Shown here: positions 44,042-53,525 of the stretch, piece by piece | Layout of the letters: the number at the start of each line of letters is the position of its first letter | Numbering within the stretch: position 1 is the stretch's first letter | Assembly: GCF_014656055.1 (NCBI RefSeq) | Contig: NZ_BNBR01000002.1 | Location: forward strand, 685,164 to 749,163 | From: Streptomyces griseosporeus | GTDB lineage: Bacteria > Actinomycetota > Actinomycetes > Streptomycetales > Streptomycetaceae | Length of the DNA stretch: 64,000 nt | Direction of reading: 5' to 3' | Notes under the pieces: generated by a model | The model's input: the letters and a program-made list of their open reading frames with translations, nothing else | What the model was told of the DNA's origin: nothing | Database searches by the model: none | Program-made: the position numbers and the translations under genes

Positions 44042-44926
44042 TCAGCCGCGGGTGAAGCGGTAGGTCTTGCTGTCGGTGAGGACGCAGAAACCGGGCGACA
44101 CGACGATGACGCGCAGGGTGCCGGTACGGCGGTCGTAGTCGATGCCCTCCGCCTCGAAACTGCCCGAGCAGCCGCTGCGCAGCGGCAGTTGGCGCAGGGC
44201 GGTGACATGGCCGGTGACGTCGGCGGTGCCGTTCGGCGCGGCCGCCAGGTCGATCTGCAGGAGCGGCTTGGTCAGGCCGAACAGGCTGCCCTCGGGGTCG
44301 TCGGAGGAGCACAGCAACCGGGTGGCGGTGACGAAGTCGCAGCCCTGCACATCGCGCACGGCGTGATCGAGGCGGACGGTGGCGGCCTGCGGGAGGTTCG
44401 CCGAGGGCGAGGTGGCCGGGTTGACGCCCGGGGTGGGGAAGACCAGCAGACGGGTCATCGTGCCCCACTCGCCCGAGAGCATCCACTGGCCGTCCGGGGA
44501 GATCGCGACCCAGGAGTTGTTCGGGGCCTCGCCGGAGCCGAGCGCGTGCACGTACTCCGACCAGGTGCCGTCCGGTGCCTTGACGCGGAACATCTTCGCG
44601 CCGCCCGAGTCCCGCTGGTACGGCTCGACGTAGTGGCCGTCGTAGGAGGCGTCGGGGTCGCCGACGTGGTTCCAGCCCCGGGTGGAGACGCCGAGGGGGA
44701 TGGTGCCGATGCCGGTGTAGCGGTTGGGGCTGCCGGCCGGGACCTCGACCGAGGTCAGCCCCTGGCTTTCGGTGAGCGGGTCGGCGCGGTCGGAGCCGGC
44801 CTCGGTCCAGGTGTCGGCCGCCGCGGCGGGCGGAGCGGCGGTCAGGGCGAGGACGGCGGCGGTGGCGGCGGCCGTCAGGGCGGTCAGGGCCGGACGGCAC
44901 CGGTGACCGGCGGAGCGCAGCGGCAT
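44042..44926 (-). CDS. Secreted protein, beta-propeller-like
   Basis: A 294-residue exported protein with signal peptide about 1-36 (RPALTALTAAATAAVLALTAAPPAAAA). The mature part has short repeated beta-blade-like phrases (MFRVKAPDGTWSEYVHALGSGEAPNNSWVAISPDGQWMLSGEWGTMTRLLVFPTP; GCDFVTATRLLCSSDDP; GIDYDRRTGTLRVIVVSPGFC), with two probable disulfides. This looks like a small propeller or SMP-30-like fold, but I do not recognise a specific family. AGGAGTCC precedes the ATG. A stem-and-T terminator follows the gene. Confidence 0.75.
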   Translation of the reverse strand: MPLRSAGHRCRPALTALTAAATAAVLALTAAPPAAAADTWTEAGSDRADPLTESQGLTSVEVPAGSPNRYTGIGTIPLGVSTRGWNHVGDPDASYDGHYVEPYQRDSGGAKMFRVKAPDGTWSEYVHALGSGEAPNNSWVAISPDGQWMLSGEWGTMTRLLVFPTPGVNPATSPSANLPQAATVRLDHAVRDVQGCDFVTATRLLCSSDDPEGSLFGLTKPLLQIDLAAAPNGTADVTGHVTALRQLPLRSGCSGSFEAEGIDYDRRTGTLRVIVVSPGFCVLTDSKTYRFTRG

Positions 44927-45262
44927 GGGCGGACTCCTGTGGGTGGGGGGTCGGCGCACTTCGGTGAGCTGTTCGGCGCACAGTCTGGCGCGGTCGAGTG
45001 GTCATGTACAAGCCAAGGAGGGAACGGGGTGCGTCGCCCCGGTGACGGGCGGGTGCGGGCCGCCGCGAACCGCCGTGGCGGATCCGACCGGGCGGTCGTG
45101 TCGGACCTGTTCCTTCCGGGCGTGCGTCGGGCGTACGTTTCCGGCCGTGTTGAGGGATGGTGGAGGTGGGTGCAGGTGGCGTAGGAGAGAGGTTGTGCGC
45201 GCCACGGCACGGGCAGTCGGCACGGGGGAAGACGTGCCGCGCAGACAGGCGGAGGCGAGGCG
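44927..45262. other. Divergent intergenic region, no recognised element
   Basis: These 336 bases separate the secreted-protein gene and the phosphatase gene and must hold both promoters. I see no gene, clear dyad or strong promoter hexamers. Confidence 0.4.
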
Positions 45263-47350
45263 GTGCGTGGGATGAGTGCAGCCGGATCTCCGGTGGCCGA
45301 CGGCGGCGGTCCGCCGCGCGGGCCGGTGCGCCCGAGCGGCCTGCTCGACGTGCTGAACGTCGCCTCCGTGGTGCTCGACGCCGACGGGCGGGTGGTGCTG
45401 TGGAGCCCGCAGGCGGAGGAGCTGTTCGGCTATGCGGCGCAGGAGGCGCTCGGGCAGTACGCGGCCCGCATCATGGTGCACGAGCAGCATCTCGACCTGG
45501 TCGTGAAGCTGTTCGCCGACGTGATGCAGACCGGCCAGAGCTGGGCGGGCGCCTTCCCGGTGCGGCACAAGGACGGCACCACCCGGCTGGTGGAGTTCCG
45601 CAACATGCGCCTGCTCGACGACCGGGGCGACGTCTACGCCCTCGGTCTCGCCGCCGACGCCTCGACCCTGCGCCGTCTGGAGCGGGACGTGGCACTGTCC
45701 ACCCGGATGGTGTCGCAGTCCCCCATGGGACTGGCCGTGCTCGATACCGAGCTGCGGTACGTGTCGGTCAACCCGGCGCTGGAGCGGATCAACGGCCTCC
45801 CGGCCGAGGAGCACGTGGGCCGCACCGTGCGCGAGGTGCTGCCCGACATGGACGCCGACGGGCTGGAGTCCGCCATCCGGCAGGTGCTGCAGACCGGGCT
45901 GCCGCTGGTCGACCAGCCCGCCGTGGGCCGCACCCCCGCCGACCCGGACGAGGACCGCGCCTGGTCGGTGTCGCTGTACCGGCTGGAGGACACCGCGGGC
46001 ACGGTGATCGGCGTGGCGGCCTCGGTCGCGGACATCACCGACCAGTACCGGGCGGGGGTGGAGGCCGAGGAGGCGCGCCGGCGTCTGGCGCTGATCGCGG
46101 ACGCCTCCGCGCGGATCGGTACGACGCTGGAGCTGGAGCGCACCGCCCATGAGCTGGCCGACGTCGCCGTGCCGGAGCTGGCCGACGTGGCCGCAGTGGA
46201 CCTGCTGGAGGCCGTGGTGGAGGGCCGCGCCAGCAGCTTCGGACCGGCCGAGGGCGCGATGATCCGCGCGCTCGCGGTACAGGCCGAGGCGGCCCCGGAG
46301 GCGCTGCGGGCGGCCGACCCGCCCGGCAAGATCGCCCGGTACGGGCCCGACCGGCTGGTCACCCAGTGCGTGCGCACGGGCCGGCCGGTGCTGGTGGCGC
46401 ATGTCCGGCCCGAGGACCTCCCGCGCATCGCGCGCTCACCGGAGGCCGCCGAGCTGCTGGCCGGCGCGGGCGTGCACTCGTATCTCGCCGTGCCGCTCAT
46501 CGCCCGCGGCGAGGTGCTCGGCGCCCTCGACCTGAAGCGGACGCGCAATCCGCTGCCGTTCGGCCGGGACGATCTGCTGCTGGCCCGGGAGCTGGCGGCG
46601 CGCGCGGCGGTGCAGATCGACAACGCGCGCTGGTACCAGAGCGCCCGCAACGCCGCCCTCACCCTCCAGCGCAGCCTGCTGCCGAGCCATCCGCCGGTCA
46701 CCGGCGGGCTGGAGGTGGCCTCCCGCTACCAGCCGGCGGGCGCCACCAGCGAGGTCGGCGGCGACTGGTTCGACGTCATCCCCCTGGAGGGCGACAAGAC
46801 GGCGCTGGTGGTGGGGGACGTGATGGGCAGCGGCATCAACGCCGCCGCGACGATGGGCCGGCTGCGCACCGCCACCAACACGCTGGCCTCCCTCGACCTG
46901 GACCCGGCGGTGCTGCTGGAGCACCTCGACCGGATCACGGGGGGCCTCGACGAGGCAATCGCCACCTGCGTGTACGCCGTCCACGACCCGCGGCTCGGGC
47001 AGTGCCGGATCGCCAACGCCGGGCATCTGCCCCCCGCGCGGGTGCGTGCCGGGTGCCCGCCGGAGCTGCTGGAGGTGCCCACGGGGGCGCCGCTGGGCGT
47101 GGGCGGGGTGGCGTTCTCCACGACGACGGTGGACATCGCGCCCGGCGACCAGCTGGTGTTCTACACCGACGGCCTGGTCGAGACGCGCCGGCACTCGCTC
47201 GACGAGCGCCTGGACATGCTGCTGACGCTGCTCGACGACCCCGAGCGGCCGCTGGAGGAGGTCTGCGACCTGCTGCTGCGCACGCTGCACCACCCCGACA
47301 ACCACGACGACGTGGCCCTGCTGATCGCGCGGGCGCGGGCGCTGCCGTGA
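45263..47350 (+). CDS. PAS-PAS-GAF SpoIIE-type PP2C phosphatase
   Basis: A 695-residue cytoplasmic protein phosphatase likely acting on a STAS anti-sigma antagonist. Two PAS domains (about 25-140 and 150-265; FGYAAQEALGQYAARIM and VNPALERINGLPAEEHVGRTV), a GAF domain (about 280-455; SYLAVPLIARGEVLGALDLKR), then the PP2C domain (about 470-695) with SEVGGDWFDVIPL, GDVMGSG and NAGHLPP as metal-binding motifs. No HATPase_c anti-sigma kinase domain is fused, although many Streptomyces homologues have one. GTG 45263 with GGAGG seven bases upstream is preferred; ATG 45272 is the alternative. The STAS protein at 9525 is a possible but unlinked partner. Confidence 0.92.
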   Translation: MRGMSAAGSPVADGGGPPRGPVRPSGLLDVLNVASVVLDADGRVVLWSPQAEELFGYAAQEALGQYAARIMVHEQHLDLVVKLFADVMQTGQSWAGAFPVRHKDGTTRLVEFRNMRLLDDRGDVYALGLAADASTLRRLERDVALSTRMVSQSPMGLAVLDTELRYVSVNPALERINGLPAEEHVGRTVREVLPDMDADGLESAIRQVLQTGLPLVDQPAVGRTPADPDEDRAWSVSLYRLEDTAGTVIGVAASVADITDQYRAGVEAEEARRRLALIADASARIGTTLELERTAHELADVAVPELADVAAVDLLEAVVEGRASSFGPAEGAMIRALAVQAEAAPEALRAADPPGKIARYGPDRLVTQCVRTGRPVLVAHVRPEDLPRIARSPEAAELLAGAGVHSYLAVPLIARGEVLGALDLKRTRNPLPFGRDDLLLARELAARAAVQIDNARWYQSARNAALTLQRSLLPSHPPVTGGLEVASRYQPAGATSEVGGDWFDVIPLEGDKTALVVGDVMGSGINAAATMGRLRTATNTLASLDLDPAVLLEHLDRITGGLDEAIATCVYAVHDPRLGQCRIANAGHLPPARVRAGCPPELLEVPTGAPLGVGGVAFSTTTVDIAPGDQLVFYTDGLVETRRHSLDERLDMLLTLLDDPERPLEEVCDLLLRTLHHPDNHDDVALLIARARALP

Positions 47351-47460
47351 GGCAGGATCCGGGCCCGGATTCACAGGAAGCCGTTACCGGGTTCTTATCG
47401 GGCGCATCCGACAATCACAGCATCAGGTGTCGGGTCGCTGTGATCGAGGGAGTGTGAGCG

Positions 47461-48291
47461 GTGATGCACGATCCGGAGCGGGAGACCGGCGGCGGCCCGT
47501 GGGACGGGTCGGCGCCCGAAGTGGTCGGCGGACCGGGCGGTGAGAGGCAGCGGCGTACGTCCCCCGCGCAGCTGTGGCGGCGGCGCCCGGCGCGCGGCCG
47601 GGCGGTCGTCGCCGCGGCCGCGGTCGGCGTACTGGCCCTGGGCGGCACGGTCGCCTACGCCGCGACGTCGGACGGCTCCGGCGCCCCGTCGACGGGCCGC
47701 TCCGCCTCCGCGTCGCCGTCCCCCGACGGCCCCGGGAAGCGGCACGGCCACGGGGACGGTGACGGCTGGTTCGGCAGGGGTGGCCCCGGCGTGCACGGCG
47801 AGGCGACCGTGAAGGACCCCGACACGGGCAAGTGGGTCGTCCGGACGTGGCAGCGCGGCACCGTCGACAAGGTCGACGGCGACCAGGTCACCGTCCGCAG
47901 CGAGGACGGCGCGTCCTGGACCTGGACGGTGACCGGCGACACCGCCGTCCACCGCTTCGGCGGCCAGGACTCCGGAGCGCCGAAGGAGGAGTCCGGCGCC
48001 GGTGCGCTGAAGAAGGGCGACCAGGCGGTCCTCGTCGGCACCCGCGCCGGCGACGGCACCCGGACCGCCGCGCGGGTGGTCGCCGGCGACCTGGACCGCC
48101 TCAAGGACGATATGCGCCGGTTCAAGGACGATCTGCACCGCTTCAGGGGCGACCTGCACGGGTTCGAGGACCGCGCGCCGGGCGACAAGGGCGACGGCGC
48201 GCCCTTCCGCGGTCCGCACGGCTGGGACGACCGCCCGTCGGACCGCCCCTCGGACCGCCCGGAGCCGTCGGAGAGCGGAGCGACCACCTGA
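47461..48291 (+). CDS. Membrane-anchored protein with His/Gly/Asp-rich linker, unknown function
   Basis: A 276-residue protein with an N-terminal cytoplasmic tail, one membrane helix (about 48-68, AVVAAAAVGVLALGGTVAYAA), a low-complexity region (GKRHGHGDGDGWFGRGGPG), and a small beta-domain RGTVDKVDGDQVTVRSEDGASWTWTVTGDTAVHRFG reminiscent of DUF5666-like modules; a charged helix (LDRLKDDMRRFKDDLHRFRGDLHGF) and a DRPSDRPSDRP tail end it. The His/Asp stretches could bind metal. The start is GTG with GGGAG eight bases upstream. Confidence 0.7.
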   Translation: MMHDPERETGGGPWDGSAPEVVGGPGGERQRRTSPAQLWRRRPARGRAVVAAAAVGVLALGGTVAYAATSDGSGAPSTGRSASASPSPDGPGKRHGHGDGDGWFGRGGPGVHGEATVKDPDTGKWVVRTWQRGTVDKVDGDQVTVRSEDGASWTWTVTGDTAVHRFGGQDSGAPKEESGAGALKKGDQAVLVGTRAGDGTRTAARVVAGDLDRLKDDMRRFKDDLHRFRGDLHGFEDRAPGDKGDGAPFRGPHGWDDRPSDRPSDRPEPSESGATT

Positions 48292-48298
48292 CGGACCG

Positions 48299-49111
48299 TC
48301 AGGTCTGCCGCGTGCCCACGATCACGTGTGCGGACAGCTCCTCACAGACGGCCGGCTCGGCGGCGAGCCCCGCCCGGGTGAAGGCGTCGACGGCGGCCCG
48401 GGCCTGCCGTTCACTCGTCTCCACCAGGAGACAGCCGCCGGGCGCGAGCCAGCGGGGCGCCTCGGCCGCGACCCGGCGCAGCACGCCGAGCCCGTCGGAC
48501 CCACCGTCGAGGGCAGTCAGCGGCTCGTGGTCGCGGGCCTCGGCGGGCAGCAGGGCCACCTCGCCGGTGGGCACGTACGGCACGTTCGCGGCGAGGATCC
48601 CGACCCGGCCGCGCAGCCGGTCGGGCAGCGCCGCGAACAGGTCACCGGCGTGCGCCTGGCCGCCGTAGGGCGCGATGTTGCGGCGGGCGCAGCGGACCGC
48701 CGCCGGGTCGATGTCGGCGGCGTGCAGTTCGACGGTGCCGAGCGCCGCGGCCAGGGCCGCGCCGACCGCTCCGGAGCCGCAGCACAGGTCGACCACGACG
48801 CGGGCGTCCGGGACGCGGGCCAGCGCCTGGTCGACGAGGAACTCGGTACGGCGGCGCGGGACGAACACGCCCGGCTCGACGGCGACGCGCAGTCCGTGGA
48901 ACTCCGCCCAGCCGAGGACGTGTTCGAGGGGCAGACCGGCCGCGCGGCGCTCCACCATGGCGGTCGCTTCGACGGGTGTGCGGGCGGTGCCGAGGATGAG
49001 CCGCGCCTCGTCCTCGGCGAAGACGCAGCCGGCGGCGCGCAGCGTGGCGACGACGCGGGAGAACTCTTCGGGGGAGGCGGCGGAGGAGGCGGACGGGGAG
49101 GGGGTGGGCAT
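48299..49111 (-). CDS. PrmC/HemK-like N5-glutamine methyltransferase
   Basis: A 270-residue class I SAM-dependent methyltransferase of the HemK/PrmC family. An N-terminal helical domain is followed by PLEHVLGWAEFHGLRVAVEPGVFVPRRRTEFLVDQAL, the SAM motif VVDLCCGSGAVGAAL, and NVPYVP in place of the family's NPPY: the first Pro is Val, so catalytic competence for glutamine is less certain. Such divergent paralogues of PrmC are common in Streptomyces; the housekeeping release-factor methyltransferase is presumably elsewhere. It is convergent with the preceding gene (7-base gap). Confidence 0.85.
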   Translation of the reverse strand: MPTPSPSASSAASPEEFSRVVATLRAAGCVFAEDEARLILGTARTPVEATAMVERRAAGLPLEHVLGWAEFHGLRVAVEPGVFVPRRRTEFLVDQALARVPDARVVVDLCCGSGAVGAALAAALGTVELHAADIDPAAVRCARRNIAPYGGQAHAGDLFAALPDRLRGRVGILAANVPYVPTGEVALLPAEARDHEPLTALDGGSDGLGVLRRVAAEAPRWLAPGGCLLVETSERQARAAVDAFTRAGLAAEPAVCEELSAHVIVGTRQT

Positions 49112-49410
49112 GGCTGCCGAGGGCCTTTCGGTGGGCGAAGGGCGCTCTGGTGTCACCTGCTGACGGCGTGCCGGGAGGTGTACCGGGAGGAGAGCACCCG
49201 GGGGGACACAGCGTTGATGGGTCTCACCCCCTGGGTCTGCCCGGCGCGGGCCGTCCGCGGCCGGACGGCCACCCTATCCCAGCGGCCGGGGGCCGCCCCG
49301 GTGGCCCCCGGCGGGCTCGACGGCGAGGCCGTCCCACCGCCGCGCCACCCGATCGCTCCGATCACGCCGGGCGCCCGGCGCCCCGGCCGCGCAGCCGCTC
49401 GCGGCGCCGA
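49112..49410. other. Intergenic region, nothing recognised
   Basis: About 300 bases lie between the PrmC-like gene start and the end of the ABC-2-like membrane gene. I see only GC-rich short repeats. Confidence 0.4.
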
Positions 49411-50508
49411 TCAGACGCCGACGGCCTCCTCGATCTCCTCCTCGGCCTCCTTATGAGCTTCGTCCTCGGCGTCCTGCGCCCGCTGCCGTTCCGACCGCTC
49501 CACGGCGATCCCGGCCGCGTCGGCGGCCCGCGCGGCGGCGTCGGCGGCCCGCGCGGTGGTGCGCTCGTGCCGGGCGGCGATCGCGGTGACGGCGAGGCCG
49601 AGCAGCAGCCAGGCCACCAGCGTCCACACGTTCCGGCCGAGGCCGTCGCCGCCGAAGTACAGCAGACTGCGGGCCCCCTCGACGAAGCCGGCGCCGTTCC
49701 AGAAGGCGTGCAGGGTGCCGAAGAAGCCGTTCTGCAGTTCGGGGCGGAACAGACCACCGGAGCTGGTGAAGTTGAGCATCACGAACAGCACCATCATGGC
49801 GAGGGTGGTCCACCGCTTGAGGAAGGTGTGCAGGCCGACGCCGAGGAAGAGGATGCCGGCCGCGTAGAGCCAGGCCATGCCGAAGACGCCGGCGAGGTCG
49901 TGGTGGGCGAGGTGGAAGACGGGACCGGCGAGCAGGGTGCCGATGCCTCCGACGACGGCGGAGACACCGAGCGTGAGCAGCGCCCGCGCGCGCATCGGGA
50001 GGGCGCCACCCGCGGCGCCGAGGGCGGCGACGGAGGCGTAGGAGCCGATGCTGACCGCGATGAGCAGGAAGAACAGGCCCTGCCCGGTGGGGTCGTCGTC
50101 CACCGGGGCGGCCACGTCGGTGACCTTGAGCGGGACGCCCTGCCGCTCGGCGAGGGGCGTGAAGACCTTCTCGGCGGCCAGGGCGCCCATGTCGGAGGAG
50201 GCGGTGGCGACGACCAGCTCGGGGCTCTTCGAACCGGGCAGGTAGGCGCCGGTCAGGTCGCGGTGCCGGACGAGGTCGACGGCCTCGGCGCGGGTGGCGA
50301 CGGTGCGCACGTCGAGCTTGTCGCCGGCGGCGTCCTTGACGGACTGGGCGAGCACCTTGGCCTCGGGGCCGGAGCCGACGACGGCGACGGGCAGGTGGTT
50401 CGGCTCCGGGGTGACGAACGCCCCCATATACGCGAGCCCCATGCCCAGGCACATCAGCAGCGGGGTGATCAGGTGCGTGAGCACATGGCGCAACGCGGGC
50501 GACCTCAT
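49411..50508 (-). CDS. ABC-2/YhgE-type membrane protein
   Basis: A 365-residue membrane protein with one N-terminal helix (LITPLLMCLGMGLAYMGAFV), an extracytoplasmic domain of about 110 residues (HLPVAVVGSGPEAKVLAQSVKDAAGDKLDVRTV...), five further helices (about 145-320), and a charged C-terminal tail (ARAADAAARAADAAG...). This is the layout of ABC-2-type permease-like/DUF3533 proteins linked to efflux or export. There is no ATPase gene nearby. GGAGGAG precedes the ATG. It is divergent from a MarR gene, and the CAAGTTGTA/TACAACTTG operator lies between, so it is a probable target. Confidence 0.8.
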   Translation of the reverse strand: MRSPALRHVLTHLITPLLMCLGMGLAYMGAFVTPEPNHLPVAVVGSGPEAKVLAQSVKDAAGDKLDVRTVATRAEAVDLVRHRDLTGAYLPGSKSPELVVATASSDMGALAAEKVFTPLAERQGVPLKVTDVAAPVDDDPTGQGLFFLLIAVSIGSYASVAALGAAGGALPMRARALLTLGVSAVVGGIGTLLAGPVFHLAHHDLAGVFGMAWLYAAGILFLGVGLHTFLKRWTTLAMMVLFVMLNFTSSGGLFRPELQNGFFGTLHAFWNGAGFVEGARSLLYFGGDGLGRNVWTLVAWLLLGLAVTAIAARHERTTARAADAAARAADAAGIAVERSERQRAQDAEDEAHKEAEEEIEEAVGV

Positions 50509-50548
50509 CGCTCACTCCTCCAATGGTTGGCTTATGCAACTCTCAGTA

Positions 50549-50569
50549 CAAGTTGTACTATACAACTTG
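50549..50569. promoter_or_regulatory. MarR operator
   Basis: CAAGTTGTA-cta-TACAACTTG, perfect 9-bp arms, in the 79-base divergent region. It starts 41 bases upstream of the membrane-protein gene and ends 19 bases before the MarR start. Confidence 0.85.
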
Positions 50570-50587
50570 AATCCCGGAGGAGGGCAA

Positions 50588-51028
50588 GTGAACGCAGCCG
50601 AGGCCGTCGAGACGATCCAGCGCGAGATGACGATCTTCGCTCGCCGGGCCCGGGCCTCGGCGGGCCGGATGCACCCGGAACTGTCGCTGGTCTCCTACAC
50701 ACTGCTCGGCCACCTGGAGGAGCGGGGCGGCTGCCGGGCCACGGACCTGGCCGCCCACTACGCCCTGGACAAGTCCACGGTGAGCCGCCAGGTGGCGGCC
50801 CTGGAGCGGGCCGGGCTGATCGAGCGGCGCGTCGACGCCGAGGACCACCGCGTCCAAGTCCTGCACCTCACCGAGGCCGGCCGCCGCATCCTCGCCCAGG
50901 TCACGGAGAGCCGCCGGGCGGCCTTCCAGGCGCGCCTGGCCGACTGGCCGGAGCAGGACCTGGCACGGTTCGCGGACTACCTGGTCCGCTACAACGCCTG
51001 GGCCCCGCAGGAGCCGGACGACGCCTGA
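50588..51028 (+). CDS. MarR-family transcriptional regulator
   Basis: A 146-residue winged-helix regulator: SLVSYTLLGHLEERGGCRATDLAAHYALDKSTVSRQVAALERAGLIERRVDAEDHRVQVLHLTEAGRR (about 35-102). The start is GTG with GGAGGAGG upstream. The operator ends 19 bases upstream, so autoregulation and control of the divergent membrane protein are likely. A hairpin directly after the stop ends the transcript. Confidence 0.93.
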   Translation: MNAAEAVETIQREMTIFARRARASAGRMHPELSLVSYTLLGHLEERGGCRATDLAAHYALDKSTVSRQVAALERAGLIERRVDAEDHRVQVLHLTEAGRRILAQVTESRRAAFQARLADWPEQDLARFADYLVRYNAWAPQEPDDA

Positions 51029-51062
51029 CCGGCCCCGTCGAGGAGGAGGCGGCAGGGGCCGG
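51029..51062. terminator. Terminator hairpin
   Basis: CCGGCCCC and GGGGCCGG, perfect 8-bp arms with an 18-base loop, starting at the MarR stop and ahead of the convergent acetyltransferase gene. Confidence 0.65.
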
Positions 51063-51119
51063 CCCGCCACCCGCCTGACGGCCGGTCCCCCTTCCGGTCG
51101 GGCATCACCCCGGCGCCCC

Positions 51120-51860
51120 CTACGGCACCGCCACCACCCTCCCCTCCCCCACCCGCTCCGGCGCCCGGGCCGCGAGGAACGCCGTTCTGCGGCGCAGGCG
51201 GAAGCCGAGGGATTCGTACAGGCGGATCGCGTCGCGGTTGGCGGCGCTGGTGTGCAGGAAGGGGGTCTCCCCGCGCTCCCGGATGCCGTGGGCGACGGCG
51301 AGGATCAGCCGGGTGGCGAGGCCCTGGCCACGGGCCGCGGGGTCGGTGCAGACCGCGCTGATCTCGGTCCAGCCGGGCGGGTGCAGCCGCTCCCCCGCCA
51401 TGGCGACCAGCCGGCCCTCGCGCCGGATGCCCAGGTAGGTGCCCAGTTCGATGGTGCGCGACAGGAAGGGGCCGGGCCGGGTGCGGGCGACCAGGTCGGT
51501 CATCTCGGGGACGTCGGCGGGGCCGAGCCGGACCGCCTCGGGGTCCGGGGCCGCCGCGAGGCCGTCGTCGACGAACTGGACGCCGTCGATCCGCTGCGTG
51601 ACCTCCCAGTCCGCGGGGACCGGGCCCCGGTAGCCGGGCAGGGGCACCTCGGCGCCGGGGCCCGCGAGCGCCGCCAGGTCGGCCCAGTCGTCGGCGTCCG
51701 GTTCGTCGGGCAGGGCCAGCCAGGGCGAGACGTCGACCGGGTAGCGCAGCACCCGGCCGCGCCGCTCGGCGAACCGGGCGTGCGGGCCGGTCAGCGAGGC
51801 CAGGGCCGGGTTGTCCAGGACATGCGGGTGCGGGACGTGCGGGACGTGCGGGACGCTCAT
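51120..51860 (-). CDS. GNAT-family N-acetyltransferase
   Basis: A 246-residue protein with a C-terminal GNAT domain of the FR47-like type. The acetyl-CoA loop is PAARGQGLATRLILAVAHGIRERGETPFLHTSAANRDAIRLYESLGF (about 180-225), preceded by TYLGIRREGRLVAMAGERLHPPGWTEISAVCTD. The N-terminal third is unrelated to the catalytic fold and begins with a VPH tripeptide repeat. The substrate is unknown. The start codon overlaps the stop of the upstream oxidoreductase (ATGA), so the two are translationally coupled. Confidence 0.88.
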   Translation of the reverse strand: MSVPHVPHVPHPHVLDNPALASLTGPHARFAERRGRVLRYPVDVSPWLALPDEPDADDWADLAALAGPGAEVPLPGYRGPVPADWEVTQRIDGVQFVDDGLAAAPDPEAVRLGPADVPEMTDLVARTRPGPFLSRTIELGTYLGIRREGRLVAMAGERLHPPGWTEISAVCTDPAARGQGLATRLILAVAHGIRERGETPFLHTSAANRDAIRLYESLGFRLRRRTAFLAARAPERVGEGRVVAVP

Positions 51861-52783
51861 GCGGAGACCTCGATGACGATCTTGCCGCGGGCATGGCCGT
51901 CCTCGACGGCGCGCAGCGCTTCCCCGGCCTCCTCCAGCGGGTAGGTCCGGGTGACGTGCGGGTCCAGGTCGCCGCTGACGACGAGGTCGGCCACCGCGCG
52001 CAGCACCGCCGCCGTCCGGGCCCGTTCGACGCGGGCCGCGCCCAGCCGGGCCGCCTCGTCGGGGGAGACACCGGCGGTGATCAGCTTCGTACGGTCCTCC
52101 ACCAGCTGTGCCGCCTCGGTGAACACCTCGCCGCCGACCAGGTCGTAGACGCCGCCGATGCCGTCGGGGGCGGACGCGCGCACCCGCTCGGTCCAGCCGG
52201 GGCCGGACGCGACGTGGGCCGCGCCGAAGGACTCCACGAGGTCCTTCTTGGCCTCGCTCGCCACCCCGACCGCCTTCAGGCCGAACGCGCGGGCGATCTG
52301 CACCGCCGCGACCCCGACCCCGCCGCCGGCCCCCACGACGACCAGGGTCGCGCCCGCGGGCAGGTCGAGCTGGCGGACGCCGTCGTAGGCGGTGGCCGCG
52401 GCGACGGGCAGCGTCGCGGCGTCCGTGAAGGACAGCGCGGCGGGCTTGGGCGCGGCCAGTCCGGCCGACAGCACGGCGTACTCGGCATAGCCGCCGGACA
52501 GTGCGTTGCCGAAGACCGCGTCGCCCACGGCGAACCCGGTCACGTCCTCGCCGATCTCCTCGACCACCCCGGAGACCTCGCTGCCCAGCACGGAGGGGAA
52601 GGCGCGCTCGCCGGTCTCGCCGGGGCGGCGCAGACCCCCGCGGATCTTCCAGTCCACGGGATTGACCCCGGCGGCCCGCACGGCGACGAGCAGCTGGCCG
52701 GGGCCGGGGCGGGGCCGGTCCAGGTCGACGAGCGCCTCGGTCTCGGGACCGCCGTACCGGGTGAAGACGTACGCCTTGGGCAT
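51857..52783 (-). CDS. Zinc-independent quinone oxidoreductase (MDR superfamily)
   Basis: A 308-residue medium-chain dehydrogenase/reductase without zinc ligands. GRPxxxL-type N-terminus PGQLLVAVRAAGVNPVDWKIRGG, then SEVSGVVEEIG and the cofactor motif VVVGAGGGVGVAAVQIARAFGLKAVGVAS. It probably reduces quinones or enones with NADPH in the cytoplasm. It is translationally coupled to a GNAT gene. The start ATG has GAGAGTGAGAT upstream (weak). Confidence 0.9.
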   Translation of the reverse strand: MPKAYVFTRYGGPETEALVDLDRPRPGPGQLLVAVRAAGVNPVDWKIRGGLRRPGETGERAFPSVLGSEVSGVVEEIGEDVTGFAVGDAVFGNALSGGYAEYAVLSAGLAAPKPAALSFTDAATLPVAAATAYDGVRQLDLPAGATLVVVGAGGGVGVAAVQIARAFGLKAVGVASEAKKDLVESFGAAHVASGPGWTERVRASAPDGIGGVYDLVGGEVFTEAAQLVEDRTKLITAGVSPDEAARLGAARVERARTAAVLRAVADLVVSGDLDPHVTRTYPLEEAGEALRAVEDGHARGKIVIEVSA

Positions 52784-52919
52784 GGGCTATCTCACTCTCC
52801 TTCGCTGTCACCGGCGGCAAGCGAAGGACGCGGGGGCCTATTCCCGGGCCGCCGCGATGTTCATACGCCCGCAACGATCGGGGTCCGCGGCACCCGTCGG
52901 CACCCTTTACGGTTGAATC

Positions 52920-53517
<598 letters not shown>

Positions 53518-53525
<8 letters not shown>

